A stretch of DNA of 64,000 nucleotides, from positions 1,240,001 through 1,304,000 of the forward strand of contig NZ_MJUX01000001.1 in the NCBI RefSeq assembly GCF_001927245.1, read 5' to 3'. Positions 18,440-27,696 of this stretch are shown here, piece after piece. Origin of the DNA: Acuticoccus yangtzensis (lineage in GTDB: Bacteria; Pseudomonadota; Alphaproteobacteria; Rhizobiales; Amorphaceae). Every line of letters begins with the position of its first letter. Positions within the stretch are counted from its first letter, which is position 1. Made by a program: the position numbers and the translations under genes. A model generated the notes under the pieces. The model saw nothing but the letters and a program-made list of their open reading frames with translations, did no database searches and was not told the DNA's origin.

Positions 18440-19738
18440 ATGTTTGCCCGGTTGTCCCTGTGCATCGGCCTCGTCGCGGGCCTCGTCGGCCCCGTTCACG
18501 GTCAGGATGCGTCCGAAGCGGACTATCTGGCGGCGGTGCTCAGCCGCCCGTCCGATCCGGAGATATCGTTCCGTTACGCGCGCGCTGCGGCAGGGAACGG
18601 CAACGTTCGCGGTGCGATCGTCGCTCTTGAGCGCATCGTGCTGATGTTCCCGCACCTCGCCAACATCAAGCTCGAACTCGGCATCCTCTATTTCCGCACG
18701 GGGCAGGACGCTCTGGCGCAGCGCATGATCGCCGAAGCGCTCGAGGATCCGGGCGCGCCCGAGGCGGTGAAGGCGCGGGCGCGCGAAATCCTCGCCGCAG
18801 CGGAGAAAAATCAGAGGCGGTGGAGCCTGTCGGGTTACGCGTCCGCCGGGGTCGGCGTCGACAGCAACGCCAATTTCGGTCCGGACGATGGTGCGAGCAC
18901 GGTCAGGGGTACGATCGACCCTTCCGCGGCGGGGCAAGCCGACCTGTCCTTCGTCGGCAGCGGCGGCTTCGGCCTCGCATACGATCTCGGAACGCAGGCC
19001 GGTCATACCGCGGTCCTCAGCGCCGGGTTCTACTCGCGCCGCTACGTGACGCTGAACGATTACGACATGGACGTCGTCACGGGTGCCGCGGGCCTCGATT
19101 TCCGGCTGGACCGGGTTTTCGGCGGACCGAGCATTCTTCAGGTCCGCACCGACGTCATCCAGCTCTGGCGCGACTACGAGTCCTACATGACGGAGATCGG
19201 GCCGTCGGTGCGCCTCACGCTGCCGGCGGGTGCGCGCACGGCCCTCAGCCTCGGCGCATTCGCGCATTATCAGGACTTCCACGCCACCTCGCTCGTACCG
19301 GCCAACGACATTCGCGACGGCGCGATCCTCGGCCTGAGCGGCGAGGTGAGCTATCGCTTCACCGAGCGCACCAGCGGCGGGTTCGTGGTGACGGGATTGC
19401 GCAAACAGGCCGATGCCGCGTTCGAGGCCTTCGGCGAAGTGGCCGCGGGTGTCACCGGACAGCACAGCTTCCTGTCGCCCTTCGGCCAGCCGCAGCCGTG
19501 GACCCTGCAGGCCAACGCCGCGGCCGCTTTGCGCACCTATGACAGCCCCGACAGCGCGATCGACCCGGCGGAGACGCAGGAGGACGTGCGCCTGCGCCTC
19601 GGTCTGGCGCTCAACGTGCCCTTGGGCGACCGTGTCTATCTGACGGCTCAATCGGGGTTGGAAAGCAATATGTCGAACTACGACATCGACAGCTACACCA
19701 ACGTGTTCGGCCTTCTTCTTCTCTCGGCTCGCTTCTGA
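18440..19738 (+). CDS. Slam-like outer-membrane protein: TPR domain plus C-terminal beta-barrel
   Basis: 432 residues. A signal peptide (MFARLSLCIGLVAGLVGPVHG) precedes a TPR region (residues about 30-130: ISFRYARAAAGNGNVRGAIVALERI, IKLELGILYFRTGQDALAQRM). A barrel follows from WSLSGYASAGVGVDSNANFGPD to the last strand, ending in the Phe typical of outer-membrane proteins (LLLLSARF). This order and size match the DUF560/SlipAM (Slam) family, the type XI secretion translocon for TbpB-like proteins. The next gene, 14 bases on, carries a TbpB-like C-terminal domain, which supports the call. The ATG at 18440 is chosen because it begins the signal peptide; an upstream in-frame start would add 31 unlikely residues. 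Confidence 0.72.
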   Translation: MFARLSLCIGLVAGLVGPVHGQDASEADYLAAVLSRPSDPEISFRYARAAAGNGNVRGAIVALERIVLMFPHLANIKLELGILYFRTGQDALAQRMIAEALEDPGAPEAVKARAREILAAAEKNQRRWSLSGYASAGVGVDSNANFGPDDGASTVRGTIDPSAAGQADLSFVGSGGFGLAYDLGTQAGHTAVLSAGFYSRRYVTLNDYDMDVVTGAAGLDFRLDRVFGGPSILQVRTDVIQLWRDYESYMTEIGPSVRLTLPAGARTALSLGAFAHYQDFHATSLVPANDIRDGAILGLSGEVSYRFTERTSGGFVVTGLRKQADAAFEAFGEVAAGVTGQHSFLSPFGQPQPWTLQANAAAALRTYDSPDSAIDPAETQEDVRLRLGLALNVPLGDRVYLTAQSGLESNMSNYDIDSYTNVFGLLLLSARF

Positions 19739-19752
19739 CGCGGCGTGCTGTC

Positions 19753-21675
19753 ATGAGGTCTATGATGCGCCCTTCCGCTCTCGCTGCATGTCTCGTGTGT
19801 GCCATCGGAGCCGCCACGCCCGGCGCGGCCGCCGCGCAGCCGCAGGGCTTCACCGTGCGCCAGCTCAACTATGCGGACGGCACCCGGCAGACCTTCCGCG
19901 CCGGCGAGCGGGAGACCGTCGAGATCCTCTTTCGGGACGGCGCATCCGTCGTACTCGGCCCCGGCGCCGCGACGACGATGCGCCGCGACACGGACGGCCG
20001 CGTCGCGGTGGCGGTCGACGCGGGGATCGTGCGCATCGCAGGTGGTGCCACGAACAGGACCGTTCCCGTCACCATCACCACCCGCGACGCCGCCTTCGCA
20101 TTGACGGACGGCACCGCGATCATCGACGTCTCGCCCGCCGGGACGCGGGCGCATCTGTTCAACGGGGAGACGCTGGTCGCTTCCAAGGACGGCGTGACCA
20201 AAACGCTCTACCGGCCAGGTTTCCAGGTCGTCGCGGACGCTAACCGCCTCATGGGTCCTCGCCGGATGGCGCGCAGCCTCCTGCTCGACGACCTCTACCG
20301 GCTCGGCCCGGAGCTGAGGAGCGACGCCGGGGGCGCGGCCGCGCCGAGCCTCGTCGGCCAGATGAAGGTCGTCCCCCTGATCGGTCCGGGCGGCGGCGGT
20401 CTTCGATCTGCCCTCGTCGTGTGCTCCGGCGCCGCGGGGGACGATGGAGCCGGGCCGGTCTCCTGCGTGGAGGCGCAGCAGGACGAGGCCACGGCCGATG
20501 CCGCGCTCGAGGCCGCGCTGGCCGATCCCGCCTTTGCGCTCACCGATCTCGGCGGCGCGTCGGTGTCCACTGTCGGCCTGCCGCTCACGGTCCAGGCGAA
20601 CAGCTACTTCGCGTCGATCCTCAACCAGTTGTCGCGGCAGGTGCTGGAAACGGCGGACGGCGGGAGTACGCCGCCGACGGACACAATCGTCGCGGCGCTG
20701 GACATCGTCGCGCCCTACCCCGGCGTGGAGCTGACGCGCCGCACCATCGACGATCTCATCGCCCGAACACGGCCGGAGCTGCAGGCGCCCTACGGCGGTC
20801 CGCCGATCCCCGACATCGTCGGCTATGCCCGCGGGCTGAGCGCCACGGTCAGCGGCGGCGAGGCGGCGACCTACGCTCTGCTTTCGACCGCCGACGAGAG
20901 GCAGTCCAATTTCGCCTTCTTCAACGCCAACCCGCTGACGCGCGGCTTCGAGGCCTCGATCGAATTTCAAGAGTTCTCCCAGTCGATCACCCAGCAGGAC
21001 GACAGCGCCTTCCAAAACGCCGCCGTGTTCGCCGGATCCAGCAAGGGGCGCCCTTCGCTGGAGGTGGCATCGGGACCGGCGGTCGCCGCTGACGCGCAGC
21101 GCAGCGGCAGCGCCGCCCCCTCGCCGGCACCGCGGGACTACGAGCACCTGCGGTGGGGAACCTTCATCGGCCTCGAGCGGAACGAGGAGGGCGGGGTGAA
21201 GGTCGAGCGGGGCTACTCGGGGAGCTTCGCCGCGGGTCGGCCGCTGAGCGAGGAGGAGATCGCCGTCGTCGACCAGGCCCGGCGCGATACGACCGCGACG
21301 GTCACCTACGACGGCCACGTCATCGGCGACGTGATCGACGGCAACGTGGTGCGCGGCAATGTCGTCGGCACCTATTCCGACGACTTCGACTTCGCCGCGC
21401 GGCGAGGGCGCGTCACTGTCGACTTCGACCGGCGCACCTATACCGGGCGCAGTCGCGGTTTCCCGCAATATAACGCGACACTGCGGGCAACGGGGGCGGG
21501 AGGGATCACCGGACGTGCGCAAGGGACCTTCGTCGGCCCTCTCGTCAGCGCGACGAGCGACCGGCTCGACACTCCGGCCGGCATCGTGGGGGGCTTCAAG
21601 CTCTCCTCGCCCGACACGGCGGCGCGCAGCTACCGCGCGACGGGAACCTTCGCCGCGGAGGTGCAGCGGCGCTGA
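19753..21675 (+). CDS. Secreted FecR-domain protein with TbpB-like C-terminal beta domain
   Basis: 640 residues. The N-terminal export signal ends near AAAAQPQG; an LAAC lipobox-like motif occurs at residues 10-13 but leaves a very short hydrophobic part, so lipidation is uncertain. Residues about 55-190 resemble the FecR domain (VEILFRDGASVVLGPGA, VAVDAGIVRIAGG, RAHLFNGETLV). The middle is unrecognised. Residues about 515-640 resemble the TbpB-like beta-barrel of type XI substrates (ATVTYDGHVIGDV, GRVTVDFDRRTYTG, AQGTFVGPL, IVGGFKL, YRATGTFAAE). It is 14 bases behind the Slam-like gene. No ECF sigma factor, the usual FecR partner, is nearby, so FecR here may be a surface sensing or binding module. 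Confidence 0.72.
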   Translation: MRSMMRPSALAACLVCAIGAATPGAAAAQPQGFTVRQLNYADGTRQTFRAGERETVEILFRDGASVVLGPGAATTMRRDTDGRVAVAVDAGIVRIAGGATNRTVPVTITTRDAAFALTDGTAIIDVSPAGTRAHLFNGETLVASKDGVTKTLYRPGFQVVADANRLMGPRRMARSLLLDDLYRLGPELRSDAGGAAAPSLVGQMKVVPLIGPGGGGLRSALVVCSGAAGDDGAGPVSCVEAQQDEATADAALEAALADPAFALTDLGGASVSTVGLPLTVQANSYFASILNQLSRQVLETADGGSTPPTDTIVAALDIVAPYPGVELTRRTIDDLIARTRPELQAPYGGPPIPDIVGYARGLSATVSGGEAATYALLSTADERQSNFAFFNANPLTRGFEASIEFQEFSQSITQQDDSAFQNAAVFAGSSKGRPSLEVASGPAVAADAQRSGSAAPSPAPRDYEHLRWGTFIGLERNEEGGVKVERGYSGSFAAGRPLSEEEIAVVDQARRDTTATVTYDGHVIGDVIDGNVVRGNVVGTYSDDFDFAARRGRVTVDFDRRTYTGRSRGFPQYNATLRATGAGGITGRAQGTFVGPLVSATSDRLDTPAGIVGGFKLSSPDTAARSYRATGTFAAEVQRR

Positions 21676-21713
21676 GGCGGTCCGCATCGGCCGAAATCGC
21701 CCGCCGCCCCGGC

Positions 21714-21733
21714 GGGGCAGCTTTTGCCGCCCC
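21714..21733 (+). terminator. Possible hairpin terminator after the FecR gene
   Basis: GGGGC pairs with GCCCC, with one mismatch and a further GC/GC pair around a TTTT loop. It lies 38 bases after the FecR stop. There is no T-run after the stem, so a terminator role is weak; it may only mark the end of the FecR transcript. Confidence 0.25.
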
Positions 21734-21841
21734 GGACCCCGCCAGCCTTATCACGGGGGCGTCGTTGAGCCATAGTGAAGCCGATGTCACTCGCGGGATG
21801 AAACGAACGCACTGCCCCGGCAATCGGGGCTCCACCCCTGC

Positions 21842-23401
21842 ATGACGAAGGCCGTGACGGCGATGGCGTATACACCGGGCTACGAATACGACGTCTTCGT
21901 CAGCTACGCGTCCGTGGATGACTTCAACCTCATCGACGACGGCGACGGCTGGATCACCGAACTCGTCGAGCTTCTGGACAGGATGATCCGCAGCCGCCTC
22001 GGTGGCGGCGACGACCTCACGATCTACTTCGACCGTCATCGGCTGGCGAGCAATCACGGCCTGTCGACCCTGCTGGACGCCGTGCGCCAGTCGGCGACGT
22101 TCTTCGCCGTGGCGTCGAGCGCCTACAATCAACGGGAGTGGACGCAGCGGGAGATCGCCGAATTCTGCCGGCAGCCGGACTACAGCAACCGGCTGTTCGC
22201 CATCGAATATCTGCCTCTCCTGCCCGGCGAGCAGTATCATTCGATCCTTGAGAGCCGCAAACGTCTCGCCTTCTGGGAGCGTGACAGCGCCTTCAACGTC
22301 GAGCAGACGCTGGTGCGCGGCTCGGCCACCTACCGCGCGCGCTGCACCCAGGTGGCACAGCAGATCGCGACGCAGCTTTTCGCCATGCGCTTCGGCGGCG
22401 GCGCCGCGGCCGCACCGTCGGCTGGGACACAGGAGCGCGATCCGGCGACGCCGCTTGGCCGTCCTTCCGCCGCTCTCGCCCCCGCCGGCCCAGCCCAAGC
22501 CGCTCTCGCCCCCGCCGCGGCAGCGACCGCGCCCGCGGCGGTGCCTGCGCCGCGCCCGCAGGCCGTCCGCCTCGTCGTGGGGCAGACCGCCGCCGACATG
22601 GAAGACGACGCCGAACGTCTCAAGGCCTTCTTCGCGGATCTCGGCTACGACGTCACCTACCTGTCGGAGATGCGCCAGGGTGGACGGGACTTCAAAGCCG
22701 ACGCCGCCGAGGCGATGGAGGGCGCGACGCTCTTCGTTCTGCCGATCGGCGCCCATCCCGGCCGGCGGCCGAAGGATCTGCCGGAAGGTTACTATGCCGC
22801 CCAGCTCGACGTCGCACGCGACTGCGCCACGCCCACGATGGTCTGGCGCCGGCCCGACGTCACCGGCGCGAACACCACCGTGCCGGAGCACGCCGCGCTG
22901 ATCGACGACGATACGGTGATCGCCGCCACCTATCCCGGTTTCGTCAATCAGGTCCGGTATCTGCTGGAGGCGGCGGCACGGGCCATGTCGGCCTCGGCCA
23001 AACCCGCATCGGGCTATATCTTCATCAACGCGGACCAGTCCGACCGGGCGGCGGCGGAGCATTTGCAGGACGTCTTCGTGACGATCGGCCAGGACACCGC
23101 CGTGCCGATCTACGACGCCTCGCCGCACGAATTGCGCGAGGACCTGATCGAGCGGCTGAGCGACTGTGACACGCTGCTGCTCCTCTACGGCGAAGTCGGC
23201 CTGCGTTGGGTGCGTGCGCAACTGTCGATGCTGAGCAAGATGCGCCCGCACATGAGCGCGCGGATCAAGGCGGTCTGCATCGGCCCGCCCGCGGGCAAGT
23301 CCAGCAACCTCGGCTTCCGCTCGCCCGACCTCGAGATCCTCGACCTCAATCCGGACTGGCAGCACAGCCCGATCGTGGATCTCGTGAACAGGTCTTCATG
23401 A
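21842..23401 (+). CDS. TIR-domain protein with two further TIR-like domains
   Basis: 519 residues. Residues about 15-185 form a TIR domain: YDVFVSYASVDDFN begins strand A, IYFDRHRLASNHGLSTLL is the BB-loop region, and SSAYNQREWTQREIAEF holds the conserved Glu found in TIR NAD hydrolases. A Pro/Ala linker (about 200-240) follows. Residues about 242-395 (VRLVVGQTAADMEDDAERL) and 400-519 (GYIFINADQSDRAAAEHLQ, CDTLLLLYG) look like two more flavodoxin-type TIR-like units. It may start at ATG 21842 or 21863. No signal peptide, so cytoplasmic. Its stop overlaps the nSTAND1 start by four bases, a strong sign that the two act together. NADase activity is inferred, not shown. Confidence 0.83.
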   Translation: MTKAVTAMAYTPGYEYDVFVSYASVDDFNLIDDGDGWITELVELLDRMIRSRLGGGDDLTIYFDRHRLASNHGLSTLLDAVRQSATFFAVASSAYNQREWTQREIAEFCRQPDYSNRLFAIEYLPLLPGEQYHSILESRKRLAFWERDSAFNVEQTLVRGSATYRARCTQVAQQIATQLFAMRFGGGAAAAPSAGTQERDPATPLGRPSAALAPAGPAQAALAPAAAATAPAAVPAPRPQAVRLVVGQTAADMEDDAERLKAFFADLGYDVTYLSEMRQGGRDFKADAAEAMEGATLFVLPIGAHPGRRPKDLPEGYYAAQLDVARDCATPTMVWRRPDVTGANTTVPEHAALIDDDTVIAATYPGFVNQVRYLLEAAARAMSASAKPASGYIFINADQSDRAAAEHLQDVFVTIGQDTAVPIYDASPHELREDLIERLSDCDTLLLLYGEVGLRWVRAQLSMLSKMRPHMSARIKAVCIGPPAGKSSNLGFRSPDLEILDLNPDWQHSPIVDLVNRSS

Positions 23402-26400
23402 CCAGCGCGGACCGGCTCCCCTATCCGGGCCTGCGCGCCTACTCCCGAGACGAAACCGACCTTTTCTTCGGACGCGAGCGAACGACCGACGCGATGGTCG
23501 AGCGGCTCGCGGCGACACGGTTTCTGGCGGTCCTCGGCCCGTCGGGAAGCGGCAAATCGTCCCTCGTGCGGACCGGGCTTCTCGACGCGCTCGACCTCGG
23601 CCTCTACGCCGCGGCCGGCTCGGACTGGCGTGTGGCGGACTTCTCGCCCGGCGTCTCGCCGCTCACAAACCTCGCCCGTGCCGTCGCCCATTCCGGCGAC
23701 GCGCCCGCCGACGCGCTCGACGTCGAGGCCCTCCTCGCCGAGATCGAGCACAGCCCCTTCGGGCTCGTCCGGTGGGCCAACGGGGGGCACCTGCGCCGCG
23801 GCCAGAACCTTCTGCTCCTCGTCGACCAGTTCGAAGAGCTGTTCCGCTACAGCGACTATAGTGCGCGCGAGGAGGCCGAGGCTTTCGTCAACCTCCTGCT
23901 TGAGAGCGCGAGGGGCGACGCGCCCATTCATGTGGTCCTCACGATGCGGTCCGAATTCCTCGGCGCCTGCGCACTGTTGCCAGGCCTCGCCGAACGCATC
24001 AACGAGAGCCTCTACCTCATCGGGCGCATGACGCGCGAAGAGTGCCGCGCGGCGATCGAGGGGCCGGCGGGGGTGCTGGGGTTCGACGTCGAGACCGCGC
24101 TGGTCAGCCGGCTTCTAAACGATCTCGCCGCCTTCGCGCCGTGGGATGCGAAGGAAGAGGTCTCGCAACTGGAGCACCTCTCGCGCCAGGCCGATCAGCT
24201 TCCACTGATGCAGCACGTCCTCAACTGGTTGTGGATGCGCCAGGCGGGGGGCGACAAGCCGATCACGCTGACGCTTGCCGGCTACCAGGAGATCGGCGGC
24301 CTGCGCGGGGCGCTGGACCAGCACGGCGAGAAGATCCTGGCCGAGCTCGGCGAACGGCCGGGAGGCGATTGGATCCAGGTCGTCGAACCGCTCATGCGCG
24401 GCCTCGTCACGGGCACCAGCCTGGAGAGCGCCGTCCGCCGGCCCGCGCGGCTGGACGAGCTCGTCGCCCTCACGGGGCGCACCGAAGAGGAGTTGCGCAC
24501 CGTCATCGAGGCGTTTCGGGCGCCGCACTCCAGCTTCCTGCGCCCGGACCCCTCCGTGCCGCTGGGCGGCGCCACGATCGTCGACATCACCCACGAGAGC
24601 CTGGTCCGCCAGTGGTCGCGCCTCGCCGAGTGGCACCGGGCCGAAACGCTCGACGGCGAGCGATGGCGCCAGCTCGCGGCCGAGGCGGAGGCTCATGCCG
24701 CCGGGACGGCCGATCTCTTGTCGGAGACCAACCTCGCCGCCGCCTCGGAATGGCTCGATCGGGTGGGGCCGACGGCGCCATGGGCGGACCGTCACGGCGG
24801 GCGTTTCGCGACGGTCCACGCCTTCCTCAGGGCGAGCCGCGAGGCGATCGCCGCCGCGCACGAGGAGGAGCTGAAGCGACGGCGCCGGATGCGGCGATTG
24901 CGCGACGGTCTGGTCGCAGCGCTCACGGTGCTCCTGGTCGTCGTCACCGGAGCCTCGGTCTGGCTCTACCGGGCCAACCGGGAGAAGGACCGGCTGAACG
25001 ACGCCTTGTTCGACACGAATGTCCGCCTGACCGCGCTGAACCGCACCCTCGGCGACTTCAAGACGCGCTCGGTGGCGCTCGTGACCGACTTCGCCACGAC
25101 CATGGCCGAGGTGCAGGACGCGGCGGTCCTCGGGTTCAGCCGCTACGAGGAGAAGCTTTCCAACCTCATCGCGCCTTTTCAGGCCTACACGCTGAGCCAG
25201 GCCGCCGAGCGCCTGACGCCGGCGCAGATCATGCACTTCCGGCTGACCTACGGGCAGACGCTGGAGCGGCTGGGCGAGGACGACCGCTCCGTCGCCGTCA
25301 TCGCCGAGGCGTTCGAGCTGGCGCGCGAGGAGGCCGCGCGCGGGCGAGGTCAACTCGGCCCGGGCGCCCTGGTGCCCTTCTTCCAGGTCGTCACCGCCCA
25401 TAGCTGGAACCTGATGAACGCCGGGGACTATGCGGGCGCCGATGCCGCGCTCGACCTCTCCGAGGAGGTTCTTGCCCGCCTCGAAGACGTGGCGGAGGCG
25501 CCGCTCGCCGACGCCGTCGCGGGTGCGCTCTTCGCCCGCTCACGCTGGCACGACGAATCCACGACCGGCGACAGCGACGCGGCGCTTGCCGCGCTGCGCC
25601 GCGCCGCAACGTTCGAGGAACGCGCCCTCGCCGCCGATCCGGAAAATCAGGTCTTCCGGACGCGGGCGATGACCTATCGGCGCAACTTCGCGGGCCGCGC
25701 CCGTCAAGCGGCCGACGCCTTGCCGCCGGACGATCCGCAACAGAGCGCCCTGCGTCTCGCAGCCACGAACGCGGAGGAGGCGCTGTGCCTGGAGGCCGAT
25801 GGGCTGGTCGCGGCGGTCCCGCTCATGGCCGCCACCATCGGCTCGACCTTCGCCCACTGCACCGTCGTCGCCACGCGCCGGCTGACCGCGGACGGAGACA
25901 TCGCCGAGGCGCGCCAGGTGCTGGAACGCGCGCTCGGGCTCTTCGACATGCTTCTCGCATCCGATCCGGACCTCGCCCCGCTCCAGTTCGCCAAGCTCCA
26001 GCTTCTTCAGCAGCGGGTCGCGATCGAGCGTTCTTCCAGCGGCTCGAACGCCGCCTTGGCAGACGCCGGGCGAGCGCTCGCCGCTCACTGGTTGGCGCTG
26101 CTCGGCGAGGGCAGCCGGCTCACCGCCGACGTCTTCCGGTTCGAACAGGCGCTCCGCTCGATCGTCGACGCCTTGTCGGGCGAGGCGACGAGCGCGGCGC
26201 AGCGGGTCACCTTCTATCGCGCAGCGCTGGATGCCGTGGGCCGCACCCTCGCGGCGAGGCCGGACGGCCCGTCCTTCCGCCGCATGGACGCGATGACCGC
26301 CGCGCAGCTTGCCGCGGCGCTGGAAGGCGAGGACGCCGGCGAGAACGAGCAAGCCGCGCTCCACCGGCGCGTGATCGCGGACCACGAGGCCCTCGGGACC

Positions 26401-27588
26401 TTCCGCTCGGTGGACGAACCGTCGGAAGGGGTGGCTGAGGCGTGCGAAGCCTATGCCGGGATGATCCGGCTCCACGCCAGCGCCAAGCGCGTCGATGCCG
26501 CGCGGGAGGCGCTGGCGACCATGGCCGCACGCTGCGCGCCGGTCCTCGCGCGGTTCCCGTGGGACGTTCGACTGCGCCGGGCGCTGGACGGGGCCCGGAC
26601 GACGGTCGGTGCTCTGCTCTTCGAACGCGGGCGCTACGACGAGGCGAGGCCGGAGCTGGAGGCCGCGAGCCACGCCGGGGAACGCCTCGCGACCCGGTTC
26701 CTGGCGCAAATGGCGCGCCTCGGCCTCGGCGTACCGCGTGACGCGGACCGCGCGGCGACGCTCGACGCACAGGCGGAGCGCCAGCGTATCAAGCACCTGT
26801 CGATCCCCGTGTCGGTCGCGGGTCTCGTCTATGATGTGGACGTGGACCTTCACCAACGGCCGGACGATTTTCCCTATCGCGGCATCGGCGATCACGTCGT
26901 CATGCTGAAGACCTTCCGCGGCGCCGAGGTCGTCGGCGACACCGCCGCCCGTCTCGCAGAGGTCGATCGCCTCGCGCGCGAACGGGGCGTGTCCTTCCCG
27001 GCCATGGCGCGCGCTCTGGCGCAGGGCGACGAGCCGCGTCTCGTCTCGCCGGCAGACCCGCTGCCCCAGCCGGGCGAGGCCGACGCGCAGACGGCAGGAC
27101 AAACCATCGCCGAAGCGCGGACGGCCGCGCGGTCCGGCGCGTTCGAGGAGAGCCTGCGCCTGCTCGATGAGGCGCTGAAACGTGGCGCGGCGGCACACGA
27201 GGAGACGCGGGACGATCTCGTCACCGCCTACGGCAGCCTCGCCGGCCTCGCGCTCCGTTCGGACGCCTTCAGCCTCGCGCGGACTGCGGCCGAAGCCGCG
27301 CTAGCGCTCGATTCCGAGGCGACATGGGTCGAAGTCAACCGCGCCGTGGCCCTCATGCGTCTCGGCAACGTGGAGGAGGCGCGCGCGATCTTCATGCGGA
27401 ACCGGGGACGACTTCTTCTCGGCGGGGCGCTCTTGTGGGACCGTGCGGTGCTCGAAGAGTTCTCCGACCTTCGGGCGCGCGGTGTCGACGTTCCGCCGAT
27501 GGCGGAGATCACGGCCCTGTTCAGCCAGGCCCTGCCCGACCTGCCCAACTTAGCTGACCAGCCCGGCGCTGCGCCGACACCGCCCTGA
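23398..27588 (+). CDS. Membrane-anchored nSTAND1-type NTPase with C-terminal helical/TPR solenoid
   Basis: 1396 residues. The start YPGLRAYSRDETDLFFGRE is the nSTAND1 signature (YPGLRxFxxxxxxxFFGR). Walker A is GPSGSGKSS near residue 47, Walker B LLLLVDQFEELF near 140-150, and QADQLPLMQHVLNWLW is the conserved helical-third segment. One membrane helix (about 503-523, LVAALTVLLVVVTGASVWLY) separates the NTPase from about 870 residues of TPR-like alpha-solenoid without WD40 repeats. STAND NTPases are signalling switches that oligomerise on sensing a ligand with their repeats. By the positive-inside pattern (RRRRMRRLRD before the helix) the NTPase should be cytoplasmic and the solenoid periplasmic. 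It overlaps the TIR gene by four bases. Confidence 0.83.
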   Translation: MTSADRLPYPGLRAYSRDETDLFFGRERTTDAMVERLAATRFLAVLGPSGSGKSSLVRTGLLDALDLGLYAAAGSDWRVADFSPGVSPLTNLARAVAHSGDAPADALDVEALLAEIEHSPFGLVRWANGGHLRRGQNLLLLVDQFEELFRYSDYSAREEAEAFVNLLLESARGDAPIHVVLTMRSEFLGACALLPGLAERINESLYLIGRMTREECRAAIEGPAGVLGFDVETALVSRLLNDLAAFAPWDAKEEVSQLEHLSRQADQLPLMQHVLNWLWMRQAGGDKPITLTLAGYQEIGGLRGALDQHGEKILAELGERPGGDWIQVVEPLMRGLVTGTSLESAVRRPARLDELVALTGRTEEELRTVIEAFRAPHSSFLRPDPSVPLGGATIVDITHESLVRQWSRLAEWHRAETLDGERWRQLAAEAEAHAAGTADLLSETNLAAASEWLDRVGPTAPWADRHGGRFATVHAFLRASREAIAAAHEEELKRRRRMRRLRDGLVAALTVLLVVVTGASVWLYRANREKDRLNDALFDTNVRLTALNRTLGDFKTRSVALVTDFATTMAEVQDAAVLGFSRYEEKLSNLIAPFQAYTLSQAAERLTPAQIMHFRLTYGQTLERLGEDDRSVAVIAEAFELAREEAARGRGQLGPGALVPFFQVVTAHSWNLMNAGDYAGADAALDLSEEVLARLEDVAEAPLADAVAGALFARSRWHDESTTGDSDAALAALRRAATFEERALAADPENQVFRTRAMTYRRNFAGRARQAADALPPDDPQQSALRLAATNAEEALCLEADGLVAAVPLMAATIGSTFAHCTVVATRRLTADGDIAEARQVLERALGLFDMLLASDPDLAPLQFAKLQLLQQRVAIERSSSGSNAALADAGRALAAHWLALLGEGSRLTADVFRFEQALRSIVDALSGEATSAAQRVTFYRAALDAVGRTLAARPDGPSFRRMDAMTAAQLAAALEGEDAGENEQAALHRRVIADHEALGTFRSVDEPSEGVAEACEAYAGMIRLHASAKRVDAAREALATMAARCAPVLARFPWDVRLRRALDGARTTVGALLFERGRYDEARPELEAASHAGERLATRFLAQMARLGLGVPRDADRAATLDAQAERQRIKHLSIPVSVAGLVYDVDVDLHQRPDDFPYRGIGDHVVMLKTFRGAEVVGDTAARLAEVDRLARERGVSFPAMARALAQGDEPRLVSPADPLPQPGEADAQTAGQTIAEARTAARSGAFEESLRLLDEALKRGAAAHEETRDDLVTAYGSLAGLALRSDAFSLARTAAEAALALDSEATWVEVNRAVALMRLGNVEEARAIFMRNRGRLLLGGALLWDRAVLEEFSDLRARGVDVPPMAEITALFSQALPDLPNLADQPGAAPTPP

Positions 27589-27594
27589 GCGGAG

Positions 27595-27620
27595 CCGGAG
27601 TGCGGCACACCCGCCTCCGG
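27595..27620 (+). terminator. Possible hairpin terminator after the nSTAND1 gene
   Basis: CCGGAG-T-GCGG pairs with CCGC-CTCCGG around a five-base loop, with one bulged T. It begins six bases after the stop codon. No T-run follows, so this may be a weak or Rho-assisted terminator. Confidence 0.35.
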
Positions 27621-27696
27621 TCCCCGGTTGCGCCGCCCGGGTGGCGACAGTACCACCTCTAGATCGATATGTTTTTGTGTTGAGGGGATTGGGCGG

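Noticed and set aside
21842-27588. Assignment of the TIR/nSTAND1 pair to a named defence system such as Thoeris, Avs or CBASS
   Set aside because: No SIR2, no effector nuclease and no CD-NTase are present; the NTPase is membrane-anchored with a TPR-like solenoid, so a named system would be an overclaim.
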